Positions 1-8,332 are shown, numbered from the stretch's first letter. The stretch: DNA of 64,000 nucleotides from Phyllobacterium myrsinacearum (GCF_014138285.1 NZ_JACGXN010000001.1:1539314-1603313); one strand, 5' to 3'. A program made the numbers and translations. The notes: a model not told the origin generated them from the letters alone.

Positions 1-943
1 TTTTCTGCAGCCGCTCAATGGCCCTTGCACAAGTCTGCGTTGTCCAGCGTTGCAAAGCCGTTTCCACCAGTCTTCGTCGGGAAAAGAATACTGGCGGGCG
101 AGCGGCTGCCACTGCAGAGCCGGCATTCTTGCCTTCGGTTTCCATGCCGTAACGCAAGGACTGCAGGGTCTGGAACTGCCGGATGGCCGAACTTAAAATA
201 AGAAAACTCGACGATCCCGAGCCGATGACCCGGTCGAATGCATGGGTGAAATCGTTGAGATTGCCGGTCATCAACGCATCAATGATCGCCTCATAGGATG
301 TCGCGCTGACATCCCCTATGACATCGCGCACATCCTCAATGGTTATGCGTTCGCGGCCATGCGCGTACAGGCAAATTTTCTCCAGTTCCGCGCGTGTTGC
401 CAGCCGGTCGCCGCCAAGGCTTTCCTTGAGGAGATTGCGCGCGTCCAGCGTTATCTGCAGCTGATTCCTGGCGAGCATATCGTCAATGGTTGCATCCACT
501 CCCTTGGCGTCGTCGCTGTAGCATGGGAGCGCCATGGCGACCGCGCTCTGCTCCACAATGCCACGCAGGCCGGCACCCTTTTTAAGATCGCCAGCTTCTA
601 TGAGAATGAAAGTATCGATAGGCGGTGTCTTTGTCAGATGCGTTACGGCATCGGCCAGCCCTTTTTGCCCGGCTGCGTTCCGAACCCAGATGAGGCGTTC
701 GCTACCGAACATGGAAATAGTATTTGCTTCATCGGATAGTCGGCCTGGTTCCGCCTGAATATCATCTGCATCGAGACGAATAACGGCAAAAGGGTCGTCT
801 TGAGTGAGGCCCGTCAGTTTTATGTAAACCCCTGCTCTTTCACTCACGAGCCCTTTGTCGGGGCCGTAGAGAAGCACAATCGGATAGGCCCGATCGAGCC
901 TCTTCAGGAAGGAATCAACCTCATGCGCTTTCTTCTGTGCCAT
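1..943 (-). CDS. holA: DNA polymerase III delta subunit, 5' part (cut by window edge)
   Basis: Translating the minus strand from the ATG at 943-941 gives an open frame of about 314 residues that leaves the window without a stop. It begins MAQKKAHEVDSFLKRL and reads on as a HolA protein: YPIVLLYGPDKGLVSERA near the N-terminus, then SMFGSERLIWVRNA and ESLGGDRLATRAELEKICLY in the middle domain. HolA binds the sliding clamp and forms part of the clamp loader. The E. coli protein has about 343 residues, so only the extreme C-terminus is missing. It reads away from the neighbouring tRNA-linked element and is chromosomal. Motifs are recognised by eye. Confidence 0.9.
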   Translation of the reverse strand, partial: MAQKKAHEVDSFLKRLDRAYPIVLLYGPDKGLVSERAGVYIKLTGLTQDDPFAVIRLDADDIQAEPGRLSDEANTISMFGSERLIWVRNAAGQKGLADAVTHLTKTPPIDTFILIEAGDLKKGAGLRGIVEQSAVAMALPCYSDDAKGVDATIDDMLARNQLQITLDARNLLKESLGGDRLATRAELEKICLYAHGRERITIEDVRDVIGDVSATSYEAIIDALMTGNLNDFTHAFDRVIGSGSSSFLILSSAIRQFQTLQSLRYGMETEGKNAGSAVAAARPPVFFSRRRLVETALQRWTTQTCARAIERLQK

Positions 944-1067
944 GGTTTAAGGGTTTAGCGCATTGAACGAGGATTGCAATTGTGCACCATAGAGTGAAGC
1001 GGTTTTCACATGTGCAGGCGGGTCTCTACCGATGCGGCGAATACCCATCGAGAAGAACTCCGACAGC

Positions 1068-1096
1068 AAAAAGACCCGGTAAAAACCGGGCCTTTT
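1068..1096 (-). terminator. Intrinsic terminator of the original tRNA-Gly transcript
   Basis: CCCGGT/ACCGGG arms around an A-rich loop, with a T-run on the minus strand (the A-run at 1068-1072). It lies just beyond the tRNA-Gly 3' fragment, so it probably terminated the tRNA transcript before the element inserted. This supports the left repeat being the original chromosomal tRNA end. Confidence 0.65.
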
Positions 1097-1107
1097 GAAC
1101 TTCGGAC

Positions 1108-1161
1108 AACTGGAGCGGGAGAAGGGATTCGAACCCTCGACCCCAACCTTGGCAAGGTTGT
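1108..1161. repeat. attL: 54-bp direct repeat (tRNA-Gly 3' fragment)
   Basis: Identical to 15444-15497. It contains the 3' part of tRNA-Gly on the minus strand, from the anticodon arm to the encoded CCA, plus three downstream bases. The 5' part of the tRNA is absent here, so this copy is the displaced chromosomal 3' end. Just inside, GATAACG occurs twice (1170-1176 and 1190-1196). Confidence 0.9.
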
Positions 1162-1296
1162 AATTTTGCGATAACGACTAATCACGACTGATAACGTTTG
1201 GCCACGTCTGGCAACTAAATTATTGTTTTTAAACGGCTTTACACGTTGCGCTTCATTTATGTAGATTGATGTCGATTACCGTCGTTTCAGCGATTT

Positions 1297-1318
1297 TGGT
1301 AGCTAAAAGGTAGCTCGC
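1297..1318 (+). repeat. Candidate integrase arm-type site, left
   Basis: TGGTAGCTA, three bases, then GGTAGCTCGC. It matches 15362-15383 at 18 of 22 positions by eye, in the same orientation, and sits between attL and the integrase start. A looser relative, TGGCAACTAA, is at 1209-1218. Repeats flanking the core at both ends are what arm-type sites of tyrosine integrases look like; binding is inferred. Confidence 0.5.
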
Positions 1319-1353
1319 CGAATGTCGGCCAGAAAGATAGAGGGCTCGGGTAC

Positions 1354-2655
1354 ATGCCAAAACTAACAAAAGCACTGATCGCCGCGATGGAATCGCCAGA
1401 GAGTGGGAGCGATATTTTCTGGGACTCAAGCATTGCTGGTTTTGGCGTGCGTGTCTGGGCCGGTGGCGCGCGGACATATATCCTAAAGTATAGAAATGCT
1501 GACAGACAGGTCCGATGGCTGACGATTGGTCGCGTAGGAGCGCTGACGCTAGATGAGGCCCGTGACGAAGCACAAAAGGCGCGTGGCGCGGTCGCGAAGG
1601 GACAAGACCCGGCCGCCGAAAAGCAAGCCGCTCGCAAGGCTGAAACGATGACGCAATTGATAGACTTCTATGAAACAGAAGGATTGTTCATCCAGCGTGG
1701 CATCAGGCAGGGGGAAGCGATGAAGCCAACTACGGCGGCTTACACGGTTGCGCGTCTTCGCCATCACGTAGTTCCTCTGCTAGGACCTATGAAGTGTAAG
1801 GCGGTTACGGCGGGCGATATCGAGCGATTTGCGCGCGACGTTACCAAAGGAAAAACTGCTCGCGACGAAAAGGTAAAAGACGAAAAAGGCAAAGAACGCC
1901 GGATTATCGTTCGCGGTGGTGATGGAGCCGCTCGAAAAGTCGTTCGCGATTTATCGGCCGTATTTAGCTTCGCTAAGAGAAATGGCATCGTCACGGCAAA
2001 CCCGGTGGAAACCGCGTCCGTACGAAAATCCGACAATAAGCGGGAGCGGTTCCTTGCCATTGAAGAAATTAAACGTCTTGGTGCGGCATTTGACGCATTG
2101 GAGGCCGAGGGTATAAATTCGAAGGCATTAGACATAGCGCGCTTATGGGCGCTAACAGGCGCGCGTCGCAACGAAATCGCCGGATTAAAATGGGCAGAAG
2201 TGGATCTACAGTCCGGTTTCCTGCGGCTCGAAGACTCGAAGACAGGGAAAAGCCTTCGGCCGCTCGGCACAGCAGCGCGCACTTTGCTGTCGGCCCGACA
2301 TAAGACGCGAAACAGGAAATCGCCATGGGTATTCCCGGCGGAACGCGGCGACTCCTTCTATTCTGGCACAAAGCGCATTTGGCCAATGGCCACTAAGAAG
2401 GCCAAGCTTATTGGCGTGACACCGCACACACTCCGGCATAGCCTTGGCAGTATCGCAGCTTCCTCCGGTGAGGCATTGCTGATCGTCGGCAGTTTGCTCG
2501 GCCACTCTAATGCCCGCTCAACGCAAATTTATGCGCACATTGATCGTGATCCTTCACAGGTGGCAGCAAATAAGGTTGGCGACACGATTGCAGCGGCACT
2601 GGCAGGACGGAAATCCGGTGAAGTGATTCCCTTTCCGCCAGCTGTGAACGAGTAG
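1354..2655 (+). CDS. Tyrosine recombinase/integrase (P4 type)
   Basis: 433 residues. An N-terminal arm-binding domain (about 1-90, with FGVRVWAGGARTYILKYR) precedes a SAM-like core-binding region (about 100-215) and a C-terminal catalytic domain. The active-site residues are visible: Arg in LTGARRNEIAGLKW, Lys in LEDSKTGKS, H-x-x-R in HTLRHSLG, His in LLGHSNARSTQ and the nucleophile Tyr in QIYAHID. It should catalyse site-specific recombination at the tRNA-Gly 3' region. It lies next to attL and reads inward, the usual arrangement. Length is normal for the family and no lesion is seen. Confidence 0.95.
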   Translation: MPKLTKALIAAMESPESGSDIFWDSSIAGFGVRVWAGGARTYILKYRNADRQVRWLTIGRVGALTLDEARDEAQKARGAVAKGQDPAAEKQAARKAETMTQLIDFYETEGLFIQRGIRQGEAMKPTTAAYTVARLRHHVVPLLGPMKCKAVTAGDIERFARDVTKGKTARDEKVKDEKGKERRIIVRGGDGAARKVVRDLSAVFSFAKRNGIVTANPVETASVRKSDNKRERFLAIEEIKRLGAAFDALEAEGINSKALDIARLWALTGARRNEIAGLKWAEVDLQSGFLRLEDSKTGKSLRPLGTAARTLLSARHKTRNRKSPWVFPAERGDSFYSGTKRIWPMATKKAKLIGVTPHTLRHSLGSIAASSGEALLIVGSLLGHSNARSTQIYAHIDRDPSQVAANKVGDTIAAALAGRKSGEVIPFPPAVNE

Positions 2656-2677
2656 TACTGAGGGCGGTAAAGGCGAT

Positions 2678-2713
2678 AGCCCGTGTTGATCTCGGATCGC
2701 GCGGGCTTTTTTT
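2678..2713 (+). terminator. Intrinsic terminator after integrase
   Basis: AGCCCG (2678-2683) pairs with CGGGCT (2702-2707) and is followed by a T-run to 2713. It begins 22 bp after the integrase stop on the same strand. The remaining space up to 2891 shows no gene and probably holds the promoter of the next operon. Confidence 0.7.
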
Positions 2714-2891
2714 GTGAACTAATTTTGGTCACCGCGCCCCCGTGGCGTTGCTAGCAGTTATCAAACATGACTGTAAGCATTCACTTCAGCGCAAACGCCA
2801 CCGTGCGTGAAATGAGTTTCTCTTTTCCGTGATAGCCGAACCGATAATCTAATTGAAAACTACGCTTCATTATCAAAATGGAGCGAAAAGA

Positions 2892-3176
2892 ATGCATACG
2901 CAGCAAAAGCCCGCCAAGGCATCCTCTCAGACCGCCGCACTGTCCTTCGAAGACATCGGAGCAAAACTTGAGCTACTGCAAACCCTCCCCAATACTGCAC
3001 GTCTCACAACGCCTCAAGCATCAGAATTCTTAATTGCGCACGGTGTCCCCATCGCACCGATGACGTTGGCAATCTGGCGTTGCGTCAAATCCGATGGCCC
3101 ACGCTATATAAAAATCGGTCGCCGTATTTTGTATCCGGTTGCCGATTTGCGTGCCTACGCAGGCATCGCAGCTTGA
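2892..3176 (+). CDS. AlpA/excisionase-like helix-turn-helix protein
   Basis: 94 residues from the ATG at 2892, chosen because GGAG at 2880-2883 is 8 bases upstream; a TTG at 2853 would add 13 residues without a Shine-Dalgarno sequence. The C-terminal half has LTTPQASEFLIAHGV, WRCVKSDGPRYIKIGRRILYP and VADLRAYAG, the pattern of MerR-like HTH_17 excisionases: a helix-turn-helix, then a basic turn carrying Arg, then a short strand. It likely acts as recombination directionality factor or early regulator. A second protein of this type is encoded at 13213. Function is inferred from fold and position. Confidence 0.65.
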   Translation: MHTQQKPAKASSQTAALSFEDIGAKLELLQTLPNTARLTTPQASEFLIAHGVPIAPMTLAIWRCVKSDGPRYIKIGRRILYPVADLRAYAGIAA

Positions 3177-3247
3177 ATCAGCCCCCTCAAAATTCGCATA
3201 AAAAAAGCCCCCGCGACGACCAATCACAAAGGGACTTTTCTTTAGGA

Positions 3248-3784
3248 ATGCATGAAATGACTACAAAAACACGCTTCAGATTGCAAGTAGGCGAATCGAC
3301 GTTCGGTCGCATGAACCATGCCCGGTTGAACTTGATTGGTGCTCTTGATCTGCTTAACGATGCTATGGAAAAACTTGCGAACGGCGAGTGCGTTGGCGGA
3401 AAACATGCCGTTGAAGCGGCCCATAACCAAATCGAAGACAGCGGGCGAGAAGAACTCGCCATGATTGCCAGTCTTGCCGACTTTGAACCTGTTTGGCGGA
3501 TTGACGGGGCTTTGCATCAGCGTCGTAAAGAGTTTCTCAATGCCCGCGCGAAAGAGTTGGTCGCGACTGCGACGTGGACGGAAGATGCGTTCGAGATGAC
3601 TTGGGACACAAACTTCATCCGCGTCGATGGAAAGGACAATTGGGTCGGAACTTCTGGCACTAGCGATTGCTGGATCTGCAACGTCGGCCTTACGTCGCTA
3701 TATGCGCACCTTCACTGCGAACAACTACCCGAGAGCGTATCTCGTCTATCCAAATGGCTGCAGGATGGGCGCTCATCCCGATGA
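3248..3784 (+). CDS. Uncharacterised element protein upstream of RepA-like ATPase
   Basis: 178 residues from the ATG at 3248 (a second ATG at 3257 is also possible). The open frame extends back to 3080 but would then overlap the preceding gene. No domain is recognised. The C-terminal half is rich in Trp and acidic residues (TWTEDAFEMTWDTNF, DCWICNVG). Its TGA overlaps the next ATG (ATGA at 3781-3784), so translation is probably coupled to the RepA-like ATPase. Confidence 0.6.
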   Translation: MHEMTTKTRFRLQVGESTFGRMNHARLNLIGALDLLNDAMEKLANGECVGGKHAVEAAHNQIEDSGREELAMIASLADFEPVWRIDGALHQRRKEFLNARAKELVATATWTEDAFEMTWDTNFIRVDGKDNWVGTSGTSDCWICNVGLTSLYAHLHCEQLPESVSRLSKWLQDGRSSR

Positions 3785-5133
3785 ACGAGATCAATTACAA
3801 AGCAATCGATGAGCGAAATCCACCGCCGATTGATGATTTGTCCTCATATCCCGGCGAGGATTGGGGCGACCGTCAATCAAATAGCTGGACGGATGCCGAT
3901 GGTGGTTTTCAATCGGCATTTTCGAACCGGGATGCAGGGCCTCGCCCGGATGCTACGCCGCTTCCGGCAGATGACGAGCAAAGGCAAGGATTCAAGCTCA
4001 AAGCAACCCCTTTCCTATGGCGTGACCCGCGCTCCATACCTCCGCGCCCTTGGTTGTACGGGCATCATCTAGCCCGACGATACGTCTCAGCTACAATCGC
4101 ACCGGGCGGCATGGGGAAATCCACAAAGACAATGACCGACGCGGTAGCACTAGCCTCGGGCCGCAAGCTCTTACACGACAAGCCACGGGGTCCGTTGAGG
4201 GTATGGATTTGGAATGGCGAAGACGATCAAGAGGAACTTGAGCGTCGAATGATCGCAATCTTTATGCACTTCGACATTGCCCCGGATGACGTTGGCGACC
4301 GCTTGTTCCTCGACAATGGTCGCGACACCGTTATTCGCGTTGCCGAGGTATCGAAGGGCTCAATTGAGATAGCCACGCCTGTTGTCGACGCGCTAGAGGC
4401 CGAAATAAAAGCCAGAAATATTGATGTCCTTATCATTGACCCATTTGTATCGGTCCACTCAACGCCGGAAAATGATAACGGCGCGATGGATCGGGTTGTG
4501 AAAACCTTTGCCGCCATCGCGAACCGCACAAATTGCGCTATCGAACTCGTCCACCATTCTAGAAAACTAAACGGTGCAGAGGCCGATATTGACAGCGCCC
4601 GTGGTGGCTCCGCAATAGCGGGGGCCGTTCGTGCAGCCCGGGTCCTCAACCCGATGACGATGGAAGTAGCAAAGGAACTCGGAATACCGTCAAATGAGAG
4701 GAAAAGTTACGTACGGGTCGACGGTGCAAAAGCTAACTTGGCACCTCTCGGCGCTGCGAAGTGGTTTAAACTGGTTTCGGTTTTTCTGGGTAATGGCACC
4801 GACGACGACCCGGAGGATTCCGTAGCCGTCTCCGAACCTTGGACTCCGCCCGACGTCATGGACGACGTGACCGGGGAAGACCTCCTGAAAGCACAGCGCG
4901 CGGTTGACGGCAGGGATCTCAAATCCAGTTCACAGGCCACGGAATGGGCTGGTTACGCCATTGGGGATGCCATCGGAATCGATGCCCGTAGCGAGCCCGG
5001 TAAGACCAAGATCAAGCGTTGTCTAAAAACTTGGATTTCCACTGAGATGCTCGTTGAGAGAGAGATATTTGACGACAGAAACAGGCGTCCTGTGAAGGTA
5101 ATTGTGGTCGGAAATTGGGCTTGCGCACAATGA
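3781..5133 (+). CDS. RepA-like AAA ATPase (candidate element replication helicase)
   Basis: 450 residues from the ATG at 3781, which overlaps the upstream stop; the frame is open from 3667 but those codons lie inside the upstream gene. Walker A is APGGMGKSTKT (about residue 115), Walker B is DVLIIDPFVS (about 220), and ELVHHSRKL follows, as in RepA/RegA-type ring ATPases (AAA_25). VWIWNGEDDQEELERR is also typical. The C-terminal part is variable. Such proteins act as hexameric helicases or loaders for plasmid, satellite and island replication. It is ATGA-coupled to genes on both sides, so it sits in an operon of at least three genes. Confidence 0.8.
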   Translation: MNEINYKAIDERNPPPIDDLSSYPGEDWGDRQSNSWTDADGGFQSAFSNRDAGPRPDATPLPADDEQRQGFKLKATPFLWRDPRSIPPRPWLYGHHLARRYVSATIAPGGMGKSTKTMTDAVALASGRKLLHDKPRGPLRVWIWNGEDDQEELERRMIAIFMHFDIAPDDVGDRLFLDNGRDTVIRVAEVSKGSIEIATPVVDALEAEIKARNIDVLIIDPFVSVHSTPENDNGAMDRVVKTFAAIANRTNCAIELVHHSRKLNGAEADIDSARGGSAIAGAVRAARVLNPMTMEVAKELGIPSNERKSYVRVDGAKANLAPLGAAKWFKLVSVFLGNGTDDDPEDSVAVSEPWTPPDVMDDVTGEDLLKAQRAVDGRDLKSSSQATEWAGYAIGDAIGIDARSEPGKTKIKRCLKTWISTEMLVEREIFDDRNRRPVKVIVVGNWACAQ

Positions 5134-5270
5134 AAAATGAAGTGTGCAAAGGTGCGCAAGGTGCGGAAAAACCGGCATACGAATCCTTCCGCGCACCACC
5201 CTCTGTAAGGGGGTGCGGAGAGGTGCGCGGCGGGTCCGTGGCGAGTGACGAGGTGAGGTGCGCAAAGGTG
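5121..5270. repeat. Cluster of GGTGCGC-type repeats (possible iterons)
   Basis: GGTGCGC-like words recur within 150 bp: GTGCGCAA in inverse orientation at 5121-5128, GGTGCGCAAG at 5151, GTGCGG at 5161, GCGCACC inverse at 5191-5197, GGTGCGG at 5212, AGGTGCGC at 5221 and AGGTGCGCAAAGGTG at 5256-5270. The cluster straddles the end of the RepA-like gene and the start of the next frame. An iteron-type origin is an inference; a coding repeat is the alternative. Confidence 0.45.
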
Positions 5271-5783
5271 TTGCAGACGTGCCCCACGAAACCAGTTTCG
5301 CCCATTATGTCGGTCATCGTCAAAAATAGGATTGTGGCGGGCCATGTCATCGGTACCGAGGAGTCGTCGGTACATCAGGAAGTAGAGCGGTTCCTACTCA
5401 AGCTTTTGGCGGCCGAGGCAAACGTCCGTGCTAAAGCCGATGCGAAGGCACGGGAAGCGCGTGAAAAGGCAGAGCATAAGCAGCGTGCCGCCGATATCGC
5501 CGCTGCAAGGGCTATCGCGAACCCGACAGGACGGAAAGCAGGTGCCGAACGTAAGCGTATCGTCCAGGCACTGGCACGAAGCGAACGCTACCGGTCACTA
5601 GGAAGTGTTCGTGCTGTTGCCGACGCAATGGTGCGTGATGCCAGCCGTATCAACGTGGAAACCGCGTACAAGCAGGAGCCGCAGATTTCCCTTGCTAGCA
5701 TTAAGCGACTGAATGGCGGTGTCTTCCCGTGTCACGATACCGTTCGTGGCTACATCCGCGAAGTGGTGAAAATCCCCGGATAA
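5130..5783 (+). CDS. Uncharacterised element protein, alanine-rich helical
   Basis: 217 residues if translation starts at the ATG at 5130, which overlaps the RepA-like stop (ATGA). The first 55-60 residues are encoded by the GGTGCGC repeat cluster and look unlike a folded domain, so the ATG at 5307 (158 residues, MSVIVKNRIVAG) is a serious alternative. Residues about 85-130 are Ala/Lys/Glu/Arg-rich and probably helical. The C-terminus (VRGYIREVVKIPG after a SIKRLNGG segment) could bind DNA. Not recognised. Confidence 0.55.
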   Translation: MKNEVCKGAQGAEKPAYESFRAPPSVRGCGEVRGGSVASDEVRCAKVLQTCPTKPVSPIMSVIVKNRIVAGHVIGTEESSVHQEVERFLLKLLAAEANVRAKADAKAREAREKAEHKQRAADIAAARAIANPTGRKAGAERKRIVQALARSERYRSLGSVRAVADAMVRDASRINVETAYKQEPQISLASIKRLNGGVFPCHDTVRGYIREVVKIPG

Positions 5784-5862
5784 TTCGATTTTGATGATTT
5801 GAAAAAGATCAACGCGAAATTCACCGGCGCATTGAGCCACATTGGTTTCCAACAGAGGAACC

Positions 5863-6237
5863 ATGATGAGAATCGACCAAGTCAGACTGAGAACAATCGT
5901 TGCCGAGGCAGACGCCGCCCGCGTCGCCACGTATCCGCTGAAAGATAAGCGGAACGCGCTTATGAAAGAGATCAGCGATGTAAAAAACGCGCTTGATCCC
6001 CATTATCGCGTCTTTGGCCAAGATGGGCCGAAGCCCCACCCACGATTTTCCGAGAACGAAAAGGAACGGTCCAAATTGCGTGCCGAACTTAACGTTCTGA
6101 TAAAGCGCGTCGATGATCTCGAAATCGAAATCGATGGATTGCAGGCCGAGGCTGCATCGCTGAACCAGCTTGCAGAAGCAGGCCGCGATCTCGCGCGCTC
6201 GCTTGGACAGCTTCCGGCGGAATTGGAGAGACAATAA
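5863..6237 (+). CDS. Uncharacterised coiled-coil protein
   Basis: 124 residues from the ATG at 5863; AGAGGAA lies about 3 bases upstream of it, so the adjacent ATG at 5866 is equally possible. Almost entirely helical, with heptad-like stretches such as LRAELNVLIKRVDDLEIEID near 70-90. No family recognised. Its TAA overlaps the next ATG (TAATG at 6235-6239), so it is co-translated with the following gene. Confidence 0.6.
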   Translation: MMRIDQVRLRTIVAEADAARVATYPLKDKRNALMKEISDVKNALDPHYRVFGQDGPKPHPRFSENEKERSKLRAELNVLIKRVDDLEIEIDGLQAEAASLNQLAEAGRDLARSLGQLPAELERQ

Positions 6238-6836
6238 TGTCCAAGATTATCGATAAGCTTGCAGCCACGCTACAGCGCAACAAAATTGCGGTGGGCAGCA
6301 TTCGCAGTGATCTTGATGCGATCCGGGAACAACGCGCTGCGCTGGTTCTAGAGCGAAGCGCTGTCGAGAATGCACGTATCGATCACGAAGAGGCTGTCGT
6401 GCGTATTGATGCGATGCTTGATGCCGCAGCACGCGGCGTTGATTGGTCAGATTCGTTGCTGGTTAGTGCAACGCCTGTCTCAAACTTGGGCGAAAGGTTT
6501 GCAGAACTGTTCTCTATCACTGTCATGGGCCTGCCTTCCGGGGCAACCGTGGTCCGTGGTGCCGACAAGACGCTTGGCGCGATTTGTGCATTTATTCCGG
6601 CCGCTAGGGCCTCAATGAGAGAAGCGTTAATCGCACGCGCATCGGCGGCTGGCACTCGGAATGGTATCAGCGCGGTTGATAGGGCAAAGAAGCTCGCCGA
6701 CCTTGACGCAGAAATCTTGACTCTGGAGCGTGCGGAAGAACGTTACATTCGCACAGCAGCCGAGGTCGGTATTCGATTGGCCCGCCGCGCGGATGCCGCC
6801 GCCGCTGCCTTCCTAGCGCACGATGAGGATTTGTAA
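6237..6836 (+). CDS. Uncharacterised coiled-coil protein
   Basis: 199 residues. Two long charged helices (about 1-65 and 145-195) flank a hydrophobic centre containing LFSITVMGLPSGATVV. No motif recognised. It overlaps the preceding gene by one base and is followed two bases later by the next ATG, so these three small genes form a tight operon. Partners and role are unknown. Confidence 0.6.
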   Translation: MSKIIDKLAATLQRNKIAVGSIRSDLDAIREQRAALVLERSAVENARIDHEEAVVRIDAMLDAAARGVDWSDSLLVSATPVSNLGERFAELFSITVMGLPSGATVVRGADKTLGAICAFIPAARASMREALIARASAAGTRNGISAVDRAKKLADLDAEILTLERAEERYIRTAAEVGIRLARRADAAAAAFLAHDEDL

Positions 6837-6838
6837 CC

Positions 6839-7288
6839 ATGTCGCGACGAATGGCAGAACTGATTTTGCGGCATGGCGATACCGCGCTCGCAGCAATGGA
6901 GCTTAACGCTACTTTCAACGCGCGGCGTCAACTTAAGCTGAAACCTCAGCCCAAGAATGCCGCCAACACCGGTAAGCCAGTCGTCGCGAAGAAAAAGCAC
7001 CCTGAGCCATCGCCTGCCCAAGCACGGCGCGACGAAGCGAAGTTAAATGAACTTCTTGGGAAAGTAGATGCCGGCAACCACTCGGCAACAAGTCCACACA
7101 AGGTCACGATTATGAAAACTCTCTCAAAAGAACAGACGCAATCCGCTTGGAAGAAAGCACTAAAGCGTGAAGGTCACAGCGATGTTGCTCCTAGCGGATC
7201 CGCACCGACTGCGTCAGCAACTGGCGGCCGGTCAAAACTAAGCGCTGACCAGATCAAGGCATGCTGGAAGAAAGCTGTAGCACAATGA
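6839..7288 (+). CDS. Uncharacterised basic protein
   Basis: 149 residues, Lys/Ala/Ser-rich. Two similar segments, TQSAWKKALKREGH (about 100) and IKACWKKAVAQ at the very C-terminus, look like an internal duplication of an A-C/S-W-K-K-A motif. The middle is low complexity. No family recognised. It starts two bases after the preceding stop, so it belongs to the same operon. Confidence 0.55.
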   Translation: MSRRMAELILRHGDTALAAMELNATFNARRQLKLKPQPKNAANTGKPVVAKKKHPEPSPAQARRDEAKLNELLGKVDAGNHSATSPHKVTIMKTLSKEQTQSAWKKALKREGHSDVAPSGSAPTASATGGRSKLSADQIKACWKKAVAQ

Positions 7289-7326
7289 ATTCCCTGCTTG
7301 GACACAGGGTCGGGAGTAATCCCGAG

Positions 7327-7361
7327 CGACCGCCGGTACGTTGGCACGCTACCGGCGGTCG
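7327..7361. terminator. Strong GC-rich hairpin after small-gene operon
   Basis: GACCGCCGGTA (7328-7338) and TACCGGCGGTC (7350-7360) are perfect inverted arms with an 11-base loop, extended by one more pair outward. There is no T-run, so it may be a Rho-associated or transcript-stabilising hairpin, or a protein site. It follows the stop at 7288. Confidence 0.45.
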
Positions 7362-7397
7362 TAATACCAATAAATCGAAATCAGGGCGGGTTTTCAG

Positions 7398-7580
7398 ATG
7401 AAAATACTCCGATCTTTGCTTGCCTCTTTAACACAGGCACAGACCGCAGCGCTGCCACCGGCAAAGCGCATGCGGAGACGTCGCCGCCTTAGTACCGTGC
7501 AATCCCCAATCATGCGGAGCGGGCCACCATCCTTTAAAGGCTTTCCCGAGAACCCTCAGGACAAAAAGGTCAATAAGTAA
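7398..7580 (+). CDS. Possible small Arg-rich protein
   Basis: 60 residues starting MKILRSLLASL with a central MRRRRRLS run. No convincing Shine-Dalgarno sequence and no family recognised. It fits between neighbours on the same strand, which is the main support. May be spurious. Confidence 0.25.
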   Translation: MKILRSLLASLTQAQTAALPPAKRMRRRRRLSTVQSPIMRSGPPSFKGFPENPQDKKVNK

Positions 7581-7588
7581 TAAATTCA

Positions 7589-7705
7589 ATGAGTTATGAA
7601 TTTAAAAGGTACTCCGACGACGGTGTGCCTATGCGGGGGACGCGGCCGCGCAAGCTTTATCTAGCGACAGATATCAATTATTGTTATGCGGAGTATGCAA
7701 CGTGA
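7589..7705 (+). CDS. Candidate 38-residue protein coupled to next gene
   Basis: ATG at 7589, stop TGA at 7703-7705, giving MSYEFKRYSDDGVP and ending NYCYAEYAT. The stop overlaps the GTG start of the next gene (GTGA at 7702-7705), a common translational coupling layout. The ribosome site is weak. It is aromatic-rich (six Tyr in 38 residues). Short, so chance is possible. Confidence 0.4.
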   Translation: MSYEFKRYSDDGVPMRGTRPRKLYLATDINYCYAEYAT

Positions 7706-8022
7706 ATACTGATGATCATCAAACTGCAATCAAACGTTCCGTGGTTGCTGACTTTTCGGTGATAAAGCCGAGTAGTCGCTTGTGCGCTAATCAACTGCGC
7801 ACCAATCAAATCGGAATGACACCTTTTCAGTTCGCCCGCTTCCTTGGTGTATCAAGAAAGTTTCTGACTACTCAGCTATTGCCACTCCCACTTGACCCAA
7901 CTGGTCGAATAGATATCACCAAGGCTATTCGGTTTCTAAAGATTGCGGGATATCCCGTTTATCGATGGATTGAGCTTAGGACTGAATACGAACGCCGCGC
8001 TGCCGGTCGCCGTCATGCGTGA
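7702..8022 (+). CDS. Small putative helix-turn-helix protein
   Basis: 106 residues from the GTG at 7702, chosen because GGAG at 7690-7693 is well placed and the codon overlaps the upstream stop. The segment MTPFQFARFLGVSRKFLT has the shape of a DNA-binding helix-turn-helix, followed by ITKAIRFLKIAGYPVYRW. No named family recognised. It overlaps the XRE gene that follows by eight bases, so the two probably act together in element regulation. Confidence 0.5.
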   Translation: MNTDDHQTAIKRSVVADFSVIKPSSRLCANQLRTNQIGMTPFQFARFLGVSRKFLTTQLLPLPLDPTGRIDITKAIRFLKIAGYPVYRWIELRTEYERRAAGRRHA

Positions 8023-8332
8023 GTTGCCCGGCAAGCCATTTGATCCATCTGAGATAGATACCGCCGAGTTTGATTTGAGCGATTATCCTGTGGCCATTGG
8101 CAAACTCAATGATGAACGCAAGCGCCGCGAAGTTAAGCTCATAGACCTAGAAGAGCATTCCGGCGTCAGCATGAACACTATGTACGCATGGCAATCAGGG
8201 TTCCGCTCCCCAACGCTTGTCCATCTTTGCGCGCTCGCAAAATCTATGGGCTTCGAAGTCGTCATGAAACGTTCAAAACAATCGCAAGATACCCAAAAAA
8301 GGAACGCTTCAAATGGCACTCGCAACCGATAA
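8015..8332 (+). CDS. XRE-family transcriptional regulator
   Basis: 105 residues from the ATG at 8015, which overlaps the previous stop. A Cro/CI-type helix-turn-helix is clear at about 45-90: VKLIDLEEHSGVSMNTMYAW, then FRSPTLVHLCALAKSMGFEV. Likely the element's repressor or operon regulator. A 42-residue N-terminal extension rich in Asp/Glu precedes the domain. It overlaps the tail fibre gene by 20 bp, so regulator and tail genes appear to be in one transcript, which is unusual for a repressor. Confidence 0.65.
   Translation: MRELPGKPFDPSEIDTAEFDLSDYPVAIGKLNDERKRREVKLIDLEEHSGVSMNTMYAWQSGFRSPTLVHLCALAKSMGFEVVMKRSKQSQDTQKRNASNGTRNR

Noticed and set aside
242-739. Plus-strand frame at the left edge
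   Set aside because: Antisense to holA, which is recognisable across the same stretch.
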